Source of the DNA: an uncultured Pseudomonadales bacterium
GTDB lineage: Bacteria; Pseudomonadota; Gammaproteobacteria; Pseudomonadales; Pseudohongiellaceae
Reading direction: 5' to 3'
Assembly (NCBI GenBank): GCA_943842505.1
Contig: CALTDI010000010.1
Span: forward strand, 1 to 64,000
Length of the DNA: 64,000 nucleotides
The first letter of the stretch is position 1; each line of letters begins with the position of its first letter. The notes under the pieces were generated by a model. The model searched no databases and was not told where the DNA came from. It saw only the letters and a list, made by a program, of their open reading frames with translations. The translations under genes were made by a program, and so were the position numbers. This document shows positions 44,171-54,165 of this stretch, one piece after another.

Positions 44171-45247
44171 ATGATAGATAGCCGTAAAGCGCAGTTGACT
44201 GACTGGGTGAACGAGCAGTTGCGACAGTTGCTCTCAGAGCCCTCGATTAGCGTCGATCTCACTACTGTTAGCGGGGATGCCAGCTTTCGCCGATATTTTC
44301 GGGCAGAGATTGCGCAGCAGACTTTTATCGCCGTAGATGCGCCGCCGGAGAATGAAAATAGCAAATTATTCGTGGAGGTTGCCGGCTATCTGCGAGAGGC
44401 GGGAGTCAAGTCTCCTGAGGTGCTCGCAAAGAACTACGGCAATGGGTTTTTACTACTGGAAGACTTCGGTGATAGCCTGTATCTACCTCGACTTCTGAGT
44501 CTGCAAGCAGGTGGCCTGGACTCTATATCGGAGTATCAAGTTGAGAGCCTTTATAAATCCGCAATCTCCACACTCATAAAAATACAATCTAATGTAAATA
44601 AAGAGAGACTTGCCCCCTATGATCGAGAGAAGTTGCATAGCGAGATGCAGCTTTTCGAAGATTGGTTCTGTGGGGAATATCTTAACCTGGAATTGACCGA
44701 CGGCGATCGAGAATTGATTGCGAACACATTTTCTTTTCTGGAGGATGCGGTTCTGGGCCAGATTCAAGTTGCGGTGCATCGTGATTATCATTCGCGTAAT
44801 TTGTTAATTCTGGATGAGGGTCGATTTCCCAAGGATGCAGGGCCTGGCATCATAGACTTTCAGGATGCGATGGCGGGCGCCTATAGCTACGACCTGGTAT
44901 CTCTGCTGCGAGATTGTTATATACGCTGGAGCCCGGAGTTGGTTGAGATGTTGGCGCTCCATTATTATCAACTGGCCTGCGAGGCTGGGCTGATAGAAGG
45001 GGTTTCCATCGCGCAATTCCTCCGTGATTTCGATCTCGCCGGGCTGCAGCGCAACTTCAAAGTCATGGGCATCTTCTCGCGCCTTTGCATAAGAGATAAT
45101 AAACCGCAGTATTTGGCCGATATCCCTGAGGCTATGCAGTATTTTCTGGAAGTGGCCCCTAAGTACGATGAAATGGCTCCCTTCCTGGACTGGTTTGAGA
45201 CAAATGTACTTCTCAAGGCGAAAGCTAAACTCAATCTGGAATCTTAA
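44171..45247 (+). CDS. amgK: N-acetylmuramate/N-acetylglucosamine kinase AmgK
   Basis: The start at 44171 (MIDSRKAQLTDWVNEQLRQL) gives 358 residues; an in-frame ATG at 44060 adds an unlikely tail. The aminoglycoside-phosphotransferase fold is shown by VHRDYHSRNLLIL (Brenner catalytic loop) and GIIDFQDAMAG (metal Asp). It phosphorylates MurNAc at the anomeric carbon for MurU. Its stop overlaps the murU ATG (TAATG), and the lptD/amgK/murU layout matches Pseudomonas. Confidence 0.92.
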   Translation: MIDSRKAQLTDWVNEQLRQLLSEPSISVDLTTVSGDASFRRYFRAEIAQQTFIAVDAPPENENSKLFVEVAGYLREAGVKSPEVLAKNYGNGFLLLEDFGDSLYLPRLLSLQAGGLDSISEYQVESLYKSAISTLIKIQSNVNKERLAPYDREKLHSEMQLFEDWFCGEYLNLELTDGDRELIANTFSFLEDAVLGQIQVAVHRDYHSRNLLILDEGRFPKDAGPGIIDFQDAMAGAYSYDLVSLLRDCYIRWSPELVEMLALHYYQLACEAGLIEGVSIAQFLRDFDLAGLQRNFKVMGIFSRLCIRDNKPQYLADIPEAMQYFLEVAPKYDEMAPFLDWFETNVLLKAKAKLNLES

Positions 45248-45945
45248 TGCGAGCAATGATTTTGGCAGCCGGGCTGGGCAAGCGCATGCAGCCACTCACT
45301 GCCAACTTACCCAAGCCCCTATTAAAAGTAGCGGGCAAGACTCTTATCGAACATCAGATTGAGAGGCTCGTCGCTGGTGGCGTTTCGGGTATCGTAATCA
45401 ATCATTTCTATCTAGGCGACATGATCGAGGAGCTGCTCGGCAATGGATCCAGATACGGAACCTCGATTAGCTATTCGAGAGAACCGATTCGTCTTGAAAC
45501 GGCGGGCGGCATCATCAAGGCATTGCCGAAATTGGAAGACGATTGTTTCATTGTAACGAATGCCGATATCTGGACCGACTTCGACTTTTCAAGCTTGCAA
45601 GCTGTCGATGGGGTTGAGCGGCTGGCGCATCTGGTTCTAGTCGAAAATGCTGATCACAATCCCCATGGAGACTTCTACATCGACGAAAAGGGCCGCGTCC
45701 ACGAGGATCACTCTGCACGAGATCAGCGTCTGACCTTCAGCGGCATAAGTGTGATGCACAAAAATCTATTTAAAGACTTCCCGATTCAGCCGCGATCCAT
45801 GGTGCCGCTCTTGCAAGAGGCGATGCTAGACGATCAGGTAAGTGGCGAGGTATTCGAAGGCATGTGGATGGATATAGGCACGCCGGAGCGACTGCGAGAA
45901 GTTAATGGCTTCCTCGAAGCGGCCAGTAAAGCCGATGGTGCGTAA
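45247..45945 (+). CDS. murU: N-acetylmuramate-1-phosphate uridylyltransferase MurU
   Basis: The 232-residue protein has MRAMILAAGLGKRMQPLTAN then LPKPLLKVAGKTLIEH, the nucleotidyltransferase start (G-x-G-x-R-x3-P-L-T), and FIVTNADIWTDFDF for metal binding. It makes UDP-MurNAc from the AmgK product, bypassing MurA/MurB in peptidoglycan recycling and lowering fosfomycin sensitivity. Coupled to amgK. Confidence 0.93.
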   Translation: MRAMILAAGLGKRMQPLTANLPKPLLKVAGKTLIEHQIERLVAGGVSGIVINHFYLGDMIEELLGNGSRYGTSISYSREPIRLETAGGIIKALPKLEDDCFIVTNADIWTDFDFSSLQAVDGVERLAHLVLVENADHNPHGDFYIDEKGRVHEDHSARDQRLTFSGISVMHKNLFKDFPIQPRSMVPLLQEAMLDDQVSGEVFEGMWMDIGTPERLREVNGFLEAASKADGA

Positions 45946-45948
45946 GAT

Positions 45949-46708
45949 ATGTTGACGGCATTAACCAGCAAAGCGTATCGGAAAGCGCTGACAAAGCGAC
46001 TCAGCGGTTTCAGCGCCGCGGCAGATCTCCCATCCGGTGGCCGCGCAGAACAGCTGCTGATAGATGCTATGTTTATGGCATTGGGGCGGCTGGCGAAGAT
46101 GGATGGCCGCGTAACCGTGGGCGAAATCAATTACGCCGAGCAGGTCATGAAGCGCATGGCATTGTGTGGGGACAAGCGACGCCAGGCAATCATTGCCTAC
46201 GATCGTGGTAAAGCATCCCGATTCGGGATTATTCGCGGCGCTAGATGCGGCGGCGAGAGTCGTAGGCAGGCGCAGCGCCTTGGCGAAGCTATTCCTGCAG
46301 ATTCAATGCGAGGCGGCCTATCTGAAAGGCAATCTGCGCCTGAAAGACAAAATGCTGCTGCGCGATGTGGCGGAGGAGTTTGGCTATACCAAGTCAGAGT
46401 TTCTAGCTATCGCATCCTCCTCGCATTCTGAGCAATATCAAAGAGCCCAGTCAGACCCCCGCGGCGCATTCTTTAAGCCGCATAGCCGGACGTTTCTGCA
46501 GAACGCCTATCGCATCTTGCAGCTCGAGCCGGAGGTGGAGGATGGTGAAATACGTCGTGCCTATCTGCGCATGATGTCCCGCTATCACCCGGACAAGCTT
46601 GCTGGCAGCAATGTCTCCGCTTCCGCGCTGCGGGAAGCGCAGGAGAATGCGATGGCGATACGCAATGCCTATGAGGAACTTTGCGGGTATCGTAAGCTTC
46701 GCGCATAG
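45949..46708 (+). CDS. DjlA-like TerB-DnaJ protein, interrupted by a one-base frameshift
   Basis: An N-terminal TerB-like helical domain (MFMALGRLAKMDGRVTVGEI) leads, after the shift, into ALAKLFLQIQCEAAYLKGNL and a C-terminal J-domain with SRYHPDKLAG (HPD motif) that stimulates DnaK. The shift is near AAA 46210-46212: removing one base joins YDRGK to HPDSGLFAALDAA. Unlike enterobacterial DjlA there is no N-terminal membrane segment. The second open frame starting 46166 is part of the same gene. It lies 3 bp after murU. Confidence 0.8.
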
Positions 46709-46818
46709 ATCTAGCCGGCCTCTGAATATTCGCTATCCTTGTTATCTTGCCTATCCATCAGGACAAGCCCCGACATTGTCTGTAAAATGCCCGCTTCAAC
46801 TACTCTGCAAAATGGGCC

Positions 46819-47508
46819 ATGGCAATGAAAGACTATCTAATCGCTCCCTCTATTCTATCTGCTGACTTCGCTAGACTCGGCGAAGAGGTCAATGCTGTAT
46901 TGGATGCGGGCGCTGACGTAGTTCATTTCGATGTGATGGATAATCACTATGTTCCGAATCTAACCATCGGGCCTATGGTCTGTCAGGCGCTGCGAAATCA
47001 CAAAATTACCGCCCCTATCGATGTGCACCTGATGGTAAGCCCGGTCGATCAGCTGATCGTAGACTTTGCCAAGGCTGGGGCCAGTTATATTAGCTTTCAC
47101 CCCGAGGCCACCGGTCACGTCGATCGTTCCTTGCAACTTATCCGCGAACAGGGCTGTAAATCTGGCCTGGTTTTCAATCCCGGCACGCCCATCGATTGTC
47201 TCGAATATTTGATGGACAAGGTCGATGTCATTCTATTGATGTCGGTTAACCCGGGATTCGGAGGGCAGAAATTCATCCCCTCTACGCTCAAGAAGTTACA
47301 GCAAGTTCGTGAGCTCATCGACGACAGCGACTATTCTATTCGCCTTGAAGTGGATGGCGGTGTGGGCGTGTCGAATATTCGCGAAATTGCGGATGCGGGC
47401 GCCGACATGTTCGTTGCCGGTTCGGCTATCTTTAACAGCGATGACTATGCCGCGACGATCTCCGAGATGCGGGCGCAGCTGGGACAGGATCCCGATAAGC
47501 ATCACTAA
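46819..47508 (+). CDS. rpe: Ribulose-phosphate 3-epimerase Rpe
   Basis: The 229-residue TIM barrel has [56 protein letters not shown] and [12 protein letters not shown], all diagnostic. It interconverts ribulose-5-phosphate and xylulose-5-phosphate in the pentose-phosphate pathway. In many relatives a phosphoglycolate phosphatase gene follows before trpE; here trpE follows directly after 95 bp. Confidence 0.96.
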   Translation: MAMKDYLIAPSILSADFARLGEEVNAVLDAGADVVHFDVMDNHYVPNLTIGPMVCQALRNHKITAPIDVHLMVSPVDQLIVDFAKAGASYISFHPEATGHVDRSLQLIREQGCKSGLVFNPGTPIDCLEYLMDKVDVILLMSVNPGFGGQKFIPSTLKKLQQVRELIDDSDYSIRLEVDGGVGVSNIREIADAGADMFVAGSAIFNSDDYAATISEMRAQLGQDPDKHH

Positions 47509-47603
47509 GGAGTTTTGGCTTGAGCTGCGCGCTGCAAAAAATCAGCGAGGCCTCGAAGTCTAAAATGGTTTCTATTTTTTGCTGCAATTGATTCGAGATT
47601 GAT

Positions 47604-49106
47604 GTGAATTCTCAAATGACTGAAGAGAAGTTTAAGAAGCTTGCCGATTCCGGCTATAACCGTATTCCTATTGTGCGCGAAGTACTGGCCGATACGGAAA
47701 CGCCGCTTAGCACCTATCTAAAGCTGTGCAAGAGCAACAGTGATGGCAAACATAGCTACTTCTTTGAGTCGGTACAGGGCGGCGAAAAGTGGGGCCGCTA
47801 TTCCATAATCGGCCTTCCTTGTTCCACCATACTGCGTGTTGTCGGAGCGACGGTGACGGTCGAGGTAGAAGGCGACACCGTAGAAGAAGTAGAAACAGAC
47901 GATCCTTTCGAATTTATTGCCGCGTTTAAGAATCGGTTCAAGGTTGCCGAGGTTCCCGATGGCCAGAGGTTTAGCGGTGGCCTGGTCGGTTATTTTTCCT
48001 ACGATACCGTGCGCTTCGTAGAGACGAGCATAGGGCCATCTACCGCCAGAGATGAGATCGCGACTCCGGATATCTTGTTGATGTTATCCGAGGAGATCGT
48101 GGTATTCGATAACCTCAGCGGGACGATCTGCTTCGTAATCACTGTCGACCCGGCTGACGAAGATGCCTACGCTAGCGCGCAAAGGCGTCTGGATTTCTTG
48201 CAGGAGCAACTGAACAAGCCAGTACCCTTGCCGAAACTTCAGGAATCAAAGACGGTTGGGGAGCTTGATTTCTCACATCACTTCTCACAGCAGGGCTATC
48301 AGCAGGCCGTTGAGAAAATTAAAGAATACATAGTGGCGGGTGATGTCATGCAGGTGGTGCTGGCGCAGCGCATGTCGGTGCCCTTCTCGGGCGATCCACT
48401 GAATCTGTATAGAGCCCTGCGCTTTTTGAACCCCTCTCCCTATATGGTCTACTTCGATCTTGGCGATCACCACGTGGTCAGCGCCTCGCCTGAGATACTG
48501 GCCCGGGTCGAGGAGGGAAAGATTACGGTGCGTCCCCTGGCGGGCACGCGCAAACGCGGCAATAGTGAGGCGGAAGATCTCGCTTTGGAAGAGGATCTTT
48601 TGGCCGACGCTAAGGAAATCGCCGAGCATCTTATGCTCATTGATCTTAGTCGCAACGATTCAGGAAGAGTATCCAAGACTGGATCGGTCACGGTACCCAA
48701 GCAGATGTTTGTCGAGCGCTATTCTCATGTGATGCATATAGCATCGATTGTCGAAAGCGAAATGCGAGATGACAAAACTGCGCTAGACGTTCTGCAGGCA
48801 ACCTTGCCGGTCGGGACTCTGAGCGGCGCGCCGAAGGTGCGAGCGATGGAAATCATCGACGAGTTAGAGCCAGATAAGCGTGGCATCTATGGGGGAGCCA
48901 TGGGCTATTTGGGCTGGAATGACAATATGGATATGGCCATCGCCATTCGAACGGCGGTAATCAAGAATCAGAAGCTCTATGTGCAGGCCGGGGCAGGAAT
49001 CGTAGCCGACTCAGTGCCTGAGATGGAGTGGGAAGAAACCCAGAACAAGGCGAGGGCAATTGTTCGCGCCGTGCAGATGGCCAACAACGAACTGTCGGTA
49101 GAGTAA
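47604..49106 (+). CDS. trpE: Anthranilate synthase component I TrpE
   Basis: The 500-residue frame starts at GTG 47604 (ATG 47616 is an alternative). SYFFESVQGGEKWGRYSIIG carries the tryptophan feedback-binding region. RPLAGTRKRGNSEAEDLALE, LIDLSRND and GTLSGAPKVRAMEIIDELEP are the chorismate-binding signatures. It makes anthranilate from chorismate with ammonia from TrpG. It is separated from trpGDC by a photolyase gene on the other strand. No leader peptide or attenuator is evident in the 95 bp upstream. Confidence 0.95.
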   Translation: MNSQMTEEKFKKLADSGYNRIPIVREVLADTETPLSTYLKLCKSNSDGKHSYFFESVQGGEKWGRYSIIGLPCSTILRVVGATVTVEVEGDTVEEVETDDPFEFIAAFKNRFKVAEVPDGQRFSGGLVGYFSYDTVRFVETSIGPSTARDEIATPDILLMLSEEIVVFDNLSGTICFVITVDPADEDAYASAQRRLDFLQEQLNKPVPLPKLQESKTVGELDFSHHFSQQGYQQAVEKIKEYIVAGDVMQVVLAQRMSVPFSGDPLNLYRALRFLNPSPYMVYFDLGDHHVVSASPEILARVEEGKITVRPLAGTRKRGNSEAEDLALEEDLLADAKEIAEHLMLIDLSRNDSGRVSKTGSVTVPKQMFVERYSHVMHIASIVESEMRDDKTALDVLQATLPVGTLSGAPKVRAMEIIDELEPDKRGIYGGAMGYLGWNDNMDMAIAIRTAVIKNQKLYVQAGAGIVADSVPEMEWEETQNKARAIVRAVQMANNELSVE

Positions 49107-49119
49107 GCGTGGTGTCTCT

Positions 49120-50547
49120 CTAGCCCTGATCGGCCAGAGACTTGTATGCGTCGAGTGCGCGGACTCTGCTTTCCTTTAGATCTACTATTGCCCTTGGATA
49201 GTTCTCTCCCAGAATAACCCCCGCCTGCTGCAGCTCCTCCTGAGCGACGGAGCTTGGGTCGTGAATCGCTTTGTTGGACAAGCCTGCCAGCTCAGGCACG
49301 TACTTGCGAATATAGCTACCCTCGGGGTCGAATCGTTGCGACTGCGTTACCGGATTGAAAATGCGAAAGTAGGGCGCCGCGTCGGCACCGCTTCCCGCAA
49401 CCCATTGCCAGCTACAGCTATTATTGGCGAGGTCGGCATCAACCAGACAATCCCAGAACCAGCGTGCACCTTCTAGCCAGTGAATCATTAGGTTCTTCAC
49501 CAGAAAAGATCCCACGATCATGCGCACACGGTTGTGCATATAGCCGGTCTGCCACAGTTCTCTCATGCCGGCGTCTATCAGCGGGAATCCCGTCTGACCC
49601 TTCTGCCATAAAAGTAGGTTGGTTTCATCCGCGGCCCAGGGGAAGCGGTTGAACTGTGCTTTTATGTTCTCTTGGCAAAGATGTGGAAAATGATAGAGGG
49701 AGTAGTAGGAAAATTCTCTCCAGATCAGTTCGCGAACGAAATGCTCTGCCTGTTCTTCATTCGTGTCGATCTCGCCGGCTTGTTTGACCGCTTGGGCAGC
49801 CTCTCTGGGGGAAATTTCACCGAAGTGTAGGTGGGGAGATAGCATCGAAACGCTGCGTTTTGAGGGAAAGTCTCGACCTTTGCGGTAGTCATACAGGCCG
49901 TTCTCGATGAAGTGCTCTAGTTTCTGTCTGGCCCCAGTCTCACCGGGTTGCCAGGTCGCAGTCATTTCTTCATACCAGTTAATCTTGGGCAGTAGTCCAA
50001 GTCGCTCTATCCTGTCCGCGTCTTGGCTGCACTCGACGCTGTCCAGATTCTGAATGGATATATGGCTGGGCGGCGCAGGTGGATTGTTGCTAATGGCGTA
50101 CTTGTAAAAGGGGGTGAAGACCTTATAGGGGGTTCCATCCTTCTTGAGATTTTCCCATGGCTCCCAGATTAGGCTTCCGTTGTAGCTGCCAGGCGTTATC
50201 TCGGCTTCTTTGAGGGTTTGTTTGAGAAGGCTGTCACGTGCTATTCGCGAGGGCTCGTAGCAGCGATTCCAGAAGACATGGCTCGCACCGTGGTCTTTGG
50301 CAAACTGCGGGAGTAGCTGCCCCGCATCCCCCTTCAGAACCCATAAATTTCCCTGCAAGGATTCATTCAAGGCGCTTAGGGAATGATGTAGCCACCACCG
50401 TGATGCCGCCCCGGGTGCCCAGTCTTCACCTTCGTCCAGAATAAATAGCGGTAAAACGCGGCCTTTTTCGATGGCGGTGAGTAGGGCGGGGTTGTCACCC
50501 AGGCGCAGGTCTTGGCGGAACCACATGATTACAGTTTGTTCTGGCAT
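49120..50547 (-). CDS. phrB: Class I photolyase (cryptochrome/photolyase family)
   Basis: The 475-residue protein has the Rossmann-type antenna domain (TVIMWFRQDLRLGDNPALLT) and the FAD-binding domain with FVRELIWREFSYYSLYHFP, TGFPLIDAGMRELWQTGYMH, NRVRMIVGSFLVKNLMI, and the tryptophan-rich NNSCSWQWVAGSGADAAPY. These fit CPD photolyases that repair UV-induced pyrimidine dimers with blue light. It is convergent with trpE and divergent from trpG. Light-exposed habitat is a reasonable inference. Confidence 0.9.
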   Translation of the reverse strand: MPEQTVIMWFRQDLRLGDNPALLTAIEKGRVLPLFILDEGEDWAPGAASRWWLHHSLSALNESLQGNLWVLKGDAGQLLPQFAKDHGASHVFWNRCYEPSRIARDSLLKQTLKEAEITPGSYNGSLIWEPWENLKKDGTPYKVFTPFYKYAISNNPPAPPSHISIQNLDSVECSQDADRIERLGLLPKINWYEEMTATWQPGETGARQKLEHFIENGLYDYRKGRDFPSKRSVSMLSPHLHFGEISPREAAQAVKQAGEIDTNEEQAEHFVRELIWREFSYYSLYHFPHLCQENIKAQFNRFPWAADETNLLLWQKGQTGFPLIDAGMRELWQTGYMHNRVRMIVGSFLVKNLMIHWLEGARWFWDCLVDADLANNSCSWQWVAGSGADAAPYFRIFNPVTQSQRFDPEGSYIRKYVPELAGLSNKAIHDPSSVAQEELQQAGVILGENYPRAIVDLKESRVRALDAYKSLADQG

Positions 50548-50693
50548 GGCTTCTCTGCTGGATTATGTTGGATTGTTAGGCTGTCATACGCCGAATTCTG
50601 CCTTTAGGATCATTGCGCCGATTCAAGACAGAATTCCCTCGGACTGCTATGATTGGCGCTCTCGAAATTTGGGCAATGATGAGGATTCGCGCA

Positions 50694-51278
50694 GTGCTAT
50701 TGATGATCGATAATTACGATTCCTTTACCTATAACGTGGTGCAGTATCTTGGTGAGTTAGGTGCGGATGTGCAAGTATTTCGCAACGATGCTATCTCGAT
50801 AGCTGAGATAGAGTCATTGAACCCAGCGCAAATTGTCATCTCTCCAGGGCCTTGCACGCCCACGGAGGCGGGCGTCTCCATGGAAGTCATTAGTCATTTC
50901 GCGGGCAAGATTCCCTTGCTTGGCATATGCCTCGGTCATCAGAGCATCGGTCAAGTCTATGGAGGGGAGATAATACGCGCGAAGAAAGTGATGCATGGCA
51001 AATTGTCTGCAATTCATCACAGCGGTCAGGGTGTGTTTACAGGCTTGACCATGCCCTTTACGGCGACTCGCTACCACTCGCTCGTTATCGATGCAAAGAG
51101 CCTGCCGGACTGTCTCGATGTTACCGCCTGGACCGAAGATGAAAATGGCGATATCGATGAGATAATGGGTGTGCGTCACAAAGAGCTAGCAGTTGAGGGC
51201 GTGCAGTTTCATCCAGAGTCTATTCTCAGCGAGCACGGGCATGCGCTGCTGAATAACTTCTTGAGTCAGAATTCCTAG
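50694..51278 (+). CDS. trpG: Anthranilate synthase component II TrpG
   Basis: A class I glutamine amidotransferase of about 194 residues. The GTG at 50694, with GAGG upstream, gives the usual [13 protein letters not shown] start; ATGs at 50676 and 50703 are alternatives. [15 protein letters not shown] carries the catalytic Cys and VQFHPESI the His-x-Glu. It supplies ammonia to TrpE and, in many relatives, to PabB. It leads trpD and trpC on the same strand. Confidence 0.94.
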   Translation: MLLMIDNYDSFTYNVVQYLGELGADVQVFRNDAISIAEIESLNPAQIVISPGPCTPTEAGVSMEVISHFAGKIPLLGICLGHQSIGQVYGGEIIRAKKVMHGKLSAIHHSGQGVFTGLTMPFTATRYHSLVIDAKSLPDCLDVTAWTEDENGDIDEIMGVRHKELAVEGVQFHPESILSEHGHALLNNFLSQNS

Positions 51279-51334
51279 AGTAGAGTTTCTAGGCAAGAAG
51301 AAAGAGAAACCAGTAGAGATAACGGAAAGAGGCC

Positions 51335-52363
51335 ATGAACATAAGAGAAGCGATCAAGGCGGTCACCACAGGCAGTGATTTAGAAACCCAGCAGATGATC
51401 TCGGTGATGCGCGAAATAATGTCGGGTCAATCCACCGATGCGCAGAATGCCGCGTTCCTCGTCGGCCTCCAAATGAAAGGCGTGAAGACGCAAGAGATAT
51501 TGGGCGGCGCAACGGTGATGCGTGAATTGGCGACGGGGGTAAAGCTCTCCGACAGTCCTCACCTGGTCGATACCTGTGGAACGGGAGGCAGTGGTTCCAA
51601 TAAATTTAATGTGTCTACGGCATCCGCTTTTGTCGCCGCCTGCGCTGGCGCGAAGGTGGCAAAACATGGCAATCGAGGAGCGACAAGCACCAGTGGCAGT
51701 GCCGATGTGTTAGAGGCGGCGGGGGTAAATCTCAGCCTGAGCGCCGATGATGTTGCGGCGGCGATAGAGCAGGTAGGAATCGGATTCATGTTTGCCCCCG
51801 CGCACCACAGTGCCATGAAGCACGTCATTACTGCGCGAAAAGAGATTGGCGTAAAAACCGTGTTTAATCTCTTGGGCCCGCTTACCAATCCTGCCGGCGC
51901 ACCAAATCAAATCATCGGTGTCTTCGATGCTGCTTGGATTCCGTCTATGCTGGAAGTTTTGAAGGAACTGGGAAGCAGCCACGTCTTGATAGTGGCGGCC
52001 GAAGACGGCTTGGATGAGATCAGTATCGCGGCGCCGTCGACAATAGGTGAGTTACGCGATGGCAAAATATCGCTATATTCCGTCGAGCCTGCAGATTTCG
52101 GTATAGCGAGCTATGCAGACTATTCGATGCTGCAGATCGATAGTGCCGAGGCTAGCCTGGCGATGCTCAAAGATGCTCTTGCCAATAAGAATCAAGCTGC
52201 TGCGGATATCGTGGCTTTGAATGCCGGTGCCGCGATCTATGCGGCTGATCTGGTGGGCGATCTTGCCTCCGGTGTCAGCAAGGCTCAGGAGATTCTGAGG
52301 TCCGGGCAGGCCCTGGCTAAGCTTGAAGAGCTGGTCGAATTTACGCAATCGATTCAGACATAG
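51335..52363 (+). CDS. trpD: Anthranilate phosphoribosyltransferase TrpD
   Basis: The 342-residue protein has VDTCGTGGSGSNKFNVSTAS, AKHGNRGATSTSGSADVLEA, FAPAHHSAMKHV and RTVFNLLGPLTNPA-like KTVFNLLGPLTNPAG, the PRPP- and anthranilate-binding signatures. It transfers phosphoribose to anthranilate. Two short gaps (56 bp to trpG, 33 bp to trpC) support one operon. Confidence 0.97.
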   Translation: MNIREAIKAVTTGSDLETQQMISVMREIMSGQSTDAQNAAFLVGLQMKGVKTQEILGGATVMRELATGVKLSDSPHLVDTCGTGGSGSNKFNVSTASAFVAACAGAKVAKHGNRGATSTSGSADVLEAAGVNLSLSADDVAAAIEQVGIGFMFAPAHHSAMKHVITARKEIGVKTVFNLLGPLTNPAGAPNQIIGVFDAAWIPSMLEVLKELGSSHVLIVAAEDGLDEISIAAPSTIGELRDGKISLYSVEPADFGIASYADYSMLQIDSAEASLAMLKDALANKNQAAADIVALNAGAAIYAADLVGDLASGVSKAQEILRSGQALAKLEELVEFTQSIQT

Positions 52364-52396
52364 ATTCACATCATCACAGTATAGCGAGTACTCATT

Positions 52397-53191
52397 TTGC
52401 CAAAAGCTACAATTCTTGAACAGATCATTGCGAGCAAGCACCAGGAAGTCGATGCGGCAAAAGTTGTCGTGTCTCAGTCCGAGCTGGAGTCTCGATTCCC
52501 TGCGGCAGATCAGTTTCGGCCATTCGCCAAGGCGATGCGTGATCGCGTGCAGGCGCAGCAAGTTGCTGTGATTGCAGAGATCAAGAAGGCTTCGCCGTCG
52601 AAGGGTCTGATTCGTGAAGATTTTCAGCCTGCTGCCCACGCGGCTGACTATGAGGCAGCGGGTGCAAGCTGTATCTCCGTGCTGACAGATGAAAACTATT
52701 TTCAAGGCTCGAATGAGTATCTCTTGCAGGCCAGGGCTGCTTGTTCACTGCCTGTGATTCGCAAGGATTTCATGATCGACACCTATCAGATCGCCGAATC
52801 GAAGGCCTTGGGTGCCGACTGTATTCTACTTATCGTCTCTGCACTGCACGGTGCACAGCTGATAGATTTGGCCAGCTACGCCAACGAGATCGATATCGAC
52901 ATCCTGGTGGAAGTGCACAACCACAGTGAACTGGAGCAGGCCTTGCAGTTGAAGACGGACCTTATTGGCATCAACAATAGAAACCTGCACACCTTCGAGA
53001 CCAGCCTGCAAACCACTCTAGATCTGGCCAAGCAGGTGCCCGCCGGAAAAGTACTCATTACCGAAAGTGGTATTCACACGCGAGACGATGTTCGCACTAT
53101 GACCCAGGCGGGGATTTATGGCTTTCTGGTAGGGGAGTCTTTCATGCGCGCGCCTAGTCCAGGGGCACAGCTGAAGGAAGTTATGTTCTAG
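52397..53191 (+). CDS. trpC: Indole-3-glycerol phosphate synthase TrpC
   Basis: The 264-residue TIM barrel begins at TTG 52397 (PKATILEQIIASKHQEVDAA). VIAEIKKASPSKGLIREDFQ carries the catalytic Lys, and SCISVLTDENYFQGS, VIRKDFMIDTYQI, IGINNRNLHTFET and ITESGIH the substrate-binding loops. It closes the indole ring. It is a single-function enzyme, not fused to TrpF. The crp gene converges on it 20 bp away. Confidence 0.96.
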   Translation: MPKATILEQIIASKHQEVDAAKVVVSQSELESRFPAADQFRPFAKAMRDRVQAQQVAVIAEIKKASPSKGLIREDFQPAAHAADYEAAGASCISVLTDENYFQGSNEYLLQARAACSLPVIRKDFMIDTYQIAESKALGADCILLIVSALHGAQLIDLASYANEIDIDILVEVHNHSELEQALQLKTDLIGINNRNLHTFETSLQTTLDLAKQVPAGKVLITESGIHTRDDVRTMTQAGIYGFLVGESFMRAPSPGAQLKEVMF

Positions 53192-53211
53192 GTGGGGCTG
53201 GCGAGTCGCTT

Positions 53212-53847
53212 CTAACGTGTGCCGAAGACGACTATGGTCTTTCCGCTAACGCTTATCAGCTCCTGTTCTTCCAGAGTCTTCAGAACGCGCCCTGCCATCT
53301 CTCGGGAGCAGTTAACTAACCTGCCTATCTCTTGCCGCGTTATTTTGATCTGCATGCCTTCAGGATGAGTCATGGCATCGGGTTCTTTGCTCAGATCGAT
53401 TAGTGCCCTCGCGATGCGACCGGTTACATCATAGAAGGCCAAATCGCCGACCTTGCGCGTCGTGTTGCGCAGGCGATGTGCCATCTGCTGTCCGATTGTG
53501 AATACGATTTCCGGGTGCGAACGTATATAGGTATTGAAGTTCGTATAACTGATTTCTGCAACCTCGCAGGTGTTTCTGGCACGACACCAGGCGCTGCGTT
53601 CTTCCGCCTTCTCAAACAGACCCATTTCCCCAAAGAAGTCGCCGGGGTTTAAGTAAGCGATGACCACTTCCTTGCCCTCGTCATCTTCGAGAATAACGGA
53701 AACCGATCCCTTGATGATGTAATACAAGGTGTCGCATTTATCACCCTCATAGATAATGGTGGCGCGATTCGGATATCGCTTACGATGGCAATGGGATAAA
53801 AAGTTATCCAAGTCTTCGATATGCGGTGTAATGGCCATTAGTGCCAT
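53212..53847 (-). CDS. CRP/Vfr-type cAMP-responsive regulator
   Basis: The 211-residue protein has a cyclic-nucleotide fold with [20 protein letters not shown] (the phosphate-binding cassette with R-S-A), a dimerisation helix, and a C-terminal helix-turn-helix [20 protein letters not shown] that matches the CRP recognition helix R-E-x2-G-R. It likely binds cAMP and activates or represses many genes. A CRP-like palindrome lies in the promoter region (53903-53924), hinting at self-control. It could be named crp or vfr. Confidence 0.93.
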   Translation of the reverse strand: MALMAITPHIEDLDNFLSHCHRKRYPNRATIIYEGDKCDTLYYIIKGSVSVILEDDEGKEVVIAYLNPGDFFGEMGLFEKAEERSAWCRARNTCEVAEISYTNFNTYIRSHPEIVFTIGQQMAHRLRNTTRKVGDLAFYDVTGRIARALIDLSKEPDAMTHPEGMQIKITRQEIGRLVNCSREMAGRVLKTLEEQELISVSGKTIVVFGTR

Positions 53848-53902
53848 TTAAAAAACTCCTGCTTCTTCTAGCGAGTTAAATGTATATCACATTTTAGTCG
53901 CA

Positions 53903-53924
53903 ATTGTGAGATGTCGATCACAAT
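53903..53924. promoter_or_regulatory. CRP-like palindrome in the crp/osmC divergent promoter region
   Basis: ATTGTGA (53903-53909) and TCACAAT (53918-53924) form a perfect 7-bp inverted repeat, 56 bp upstream of the regulator's start. The spacing between TGTGA and TCACA is 8 bp instead of the canonical 6, so binding by CRP is plausible but not assured. The rest of the 318-bp gap 53848-54165 probably holds divergent promoters. Confidence 0.4.
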
Positions 53925-54165
53925 AATACGTGATATCCGACCGGCTTCAATCGGCTGCGTATTCTGTGTCAATTGGGACAAAAAAGTTCTCTTAACTAAG
54001 GTTCTGCTCTGTTAGCGACTCATGTTAACTGTGTTAACCTTGCGCGGCTTTTCATATACTGATTAGTATCGGTAGGAGCTGAAGATTTTTGAAGTTTGGC
54101 GACTGCCTTGACCGATTGCGGTTAGATTACGAATCTACAGAGTATTTACACAGGATAAAATTTCG

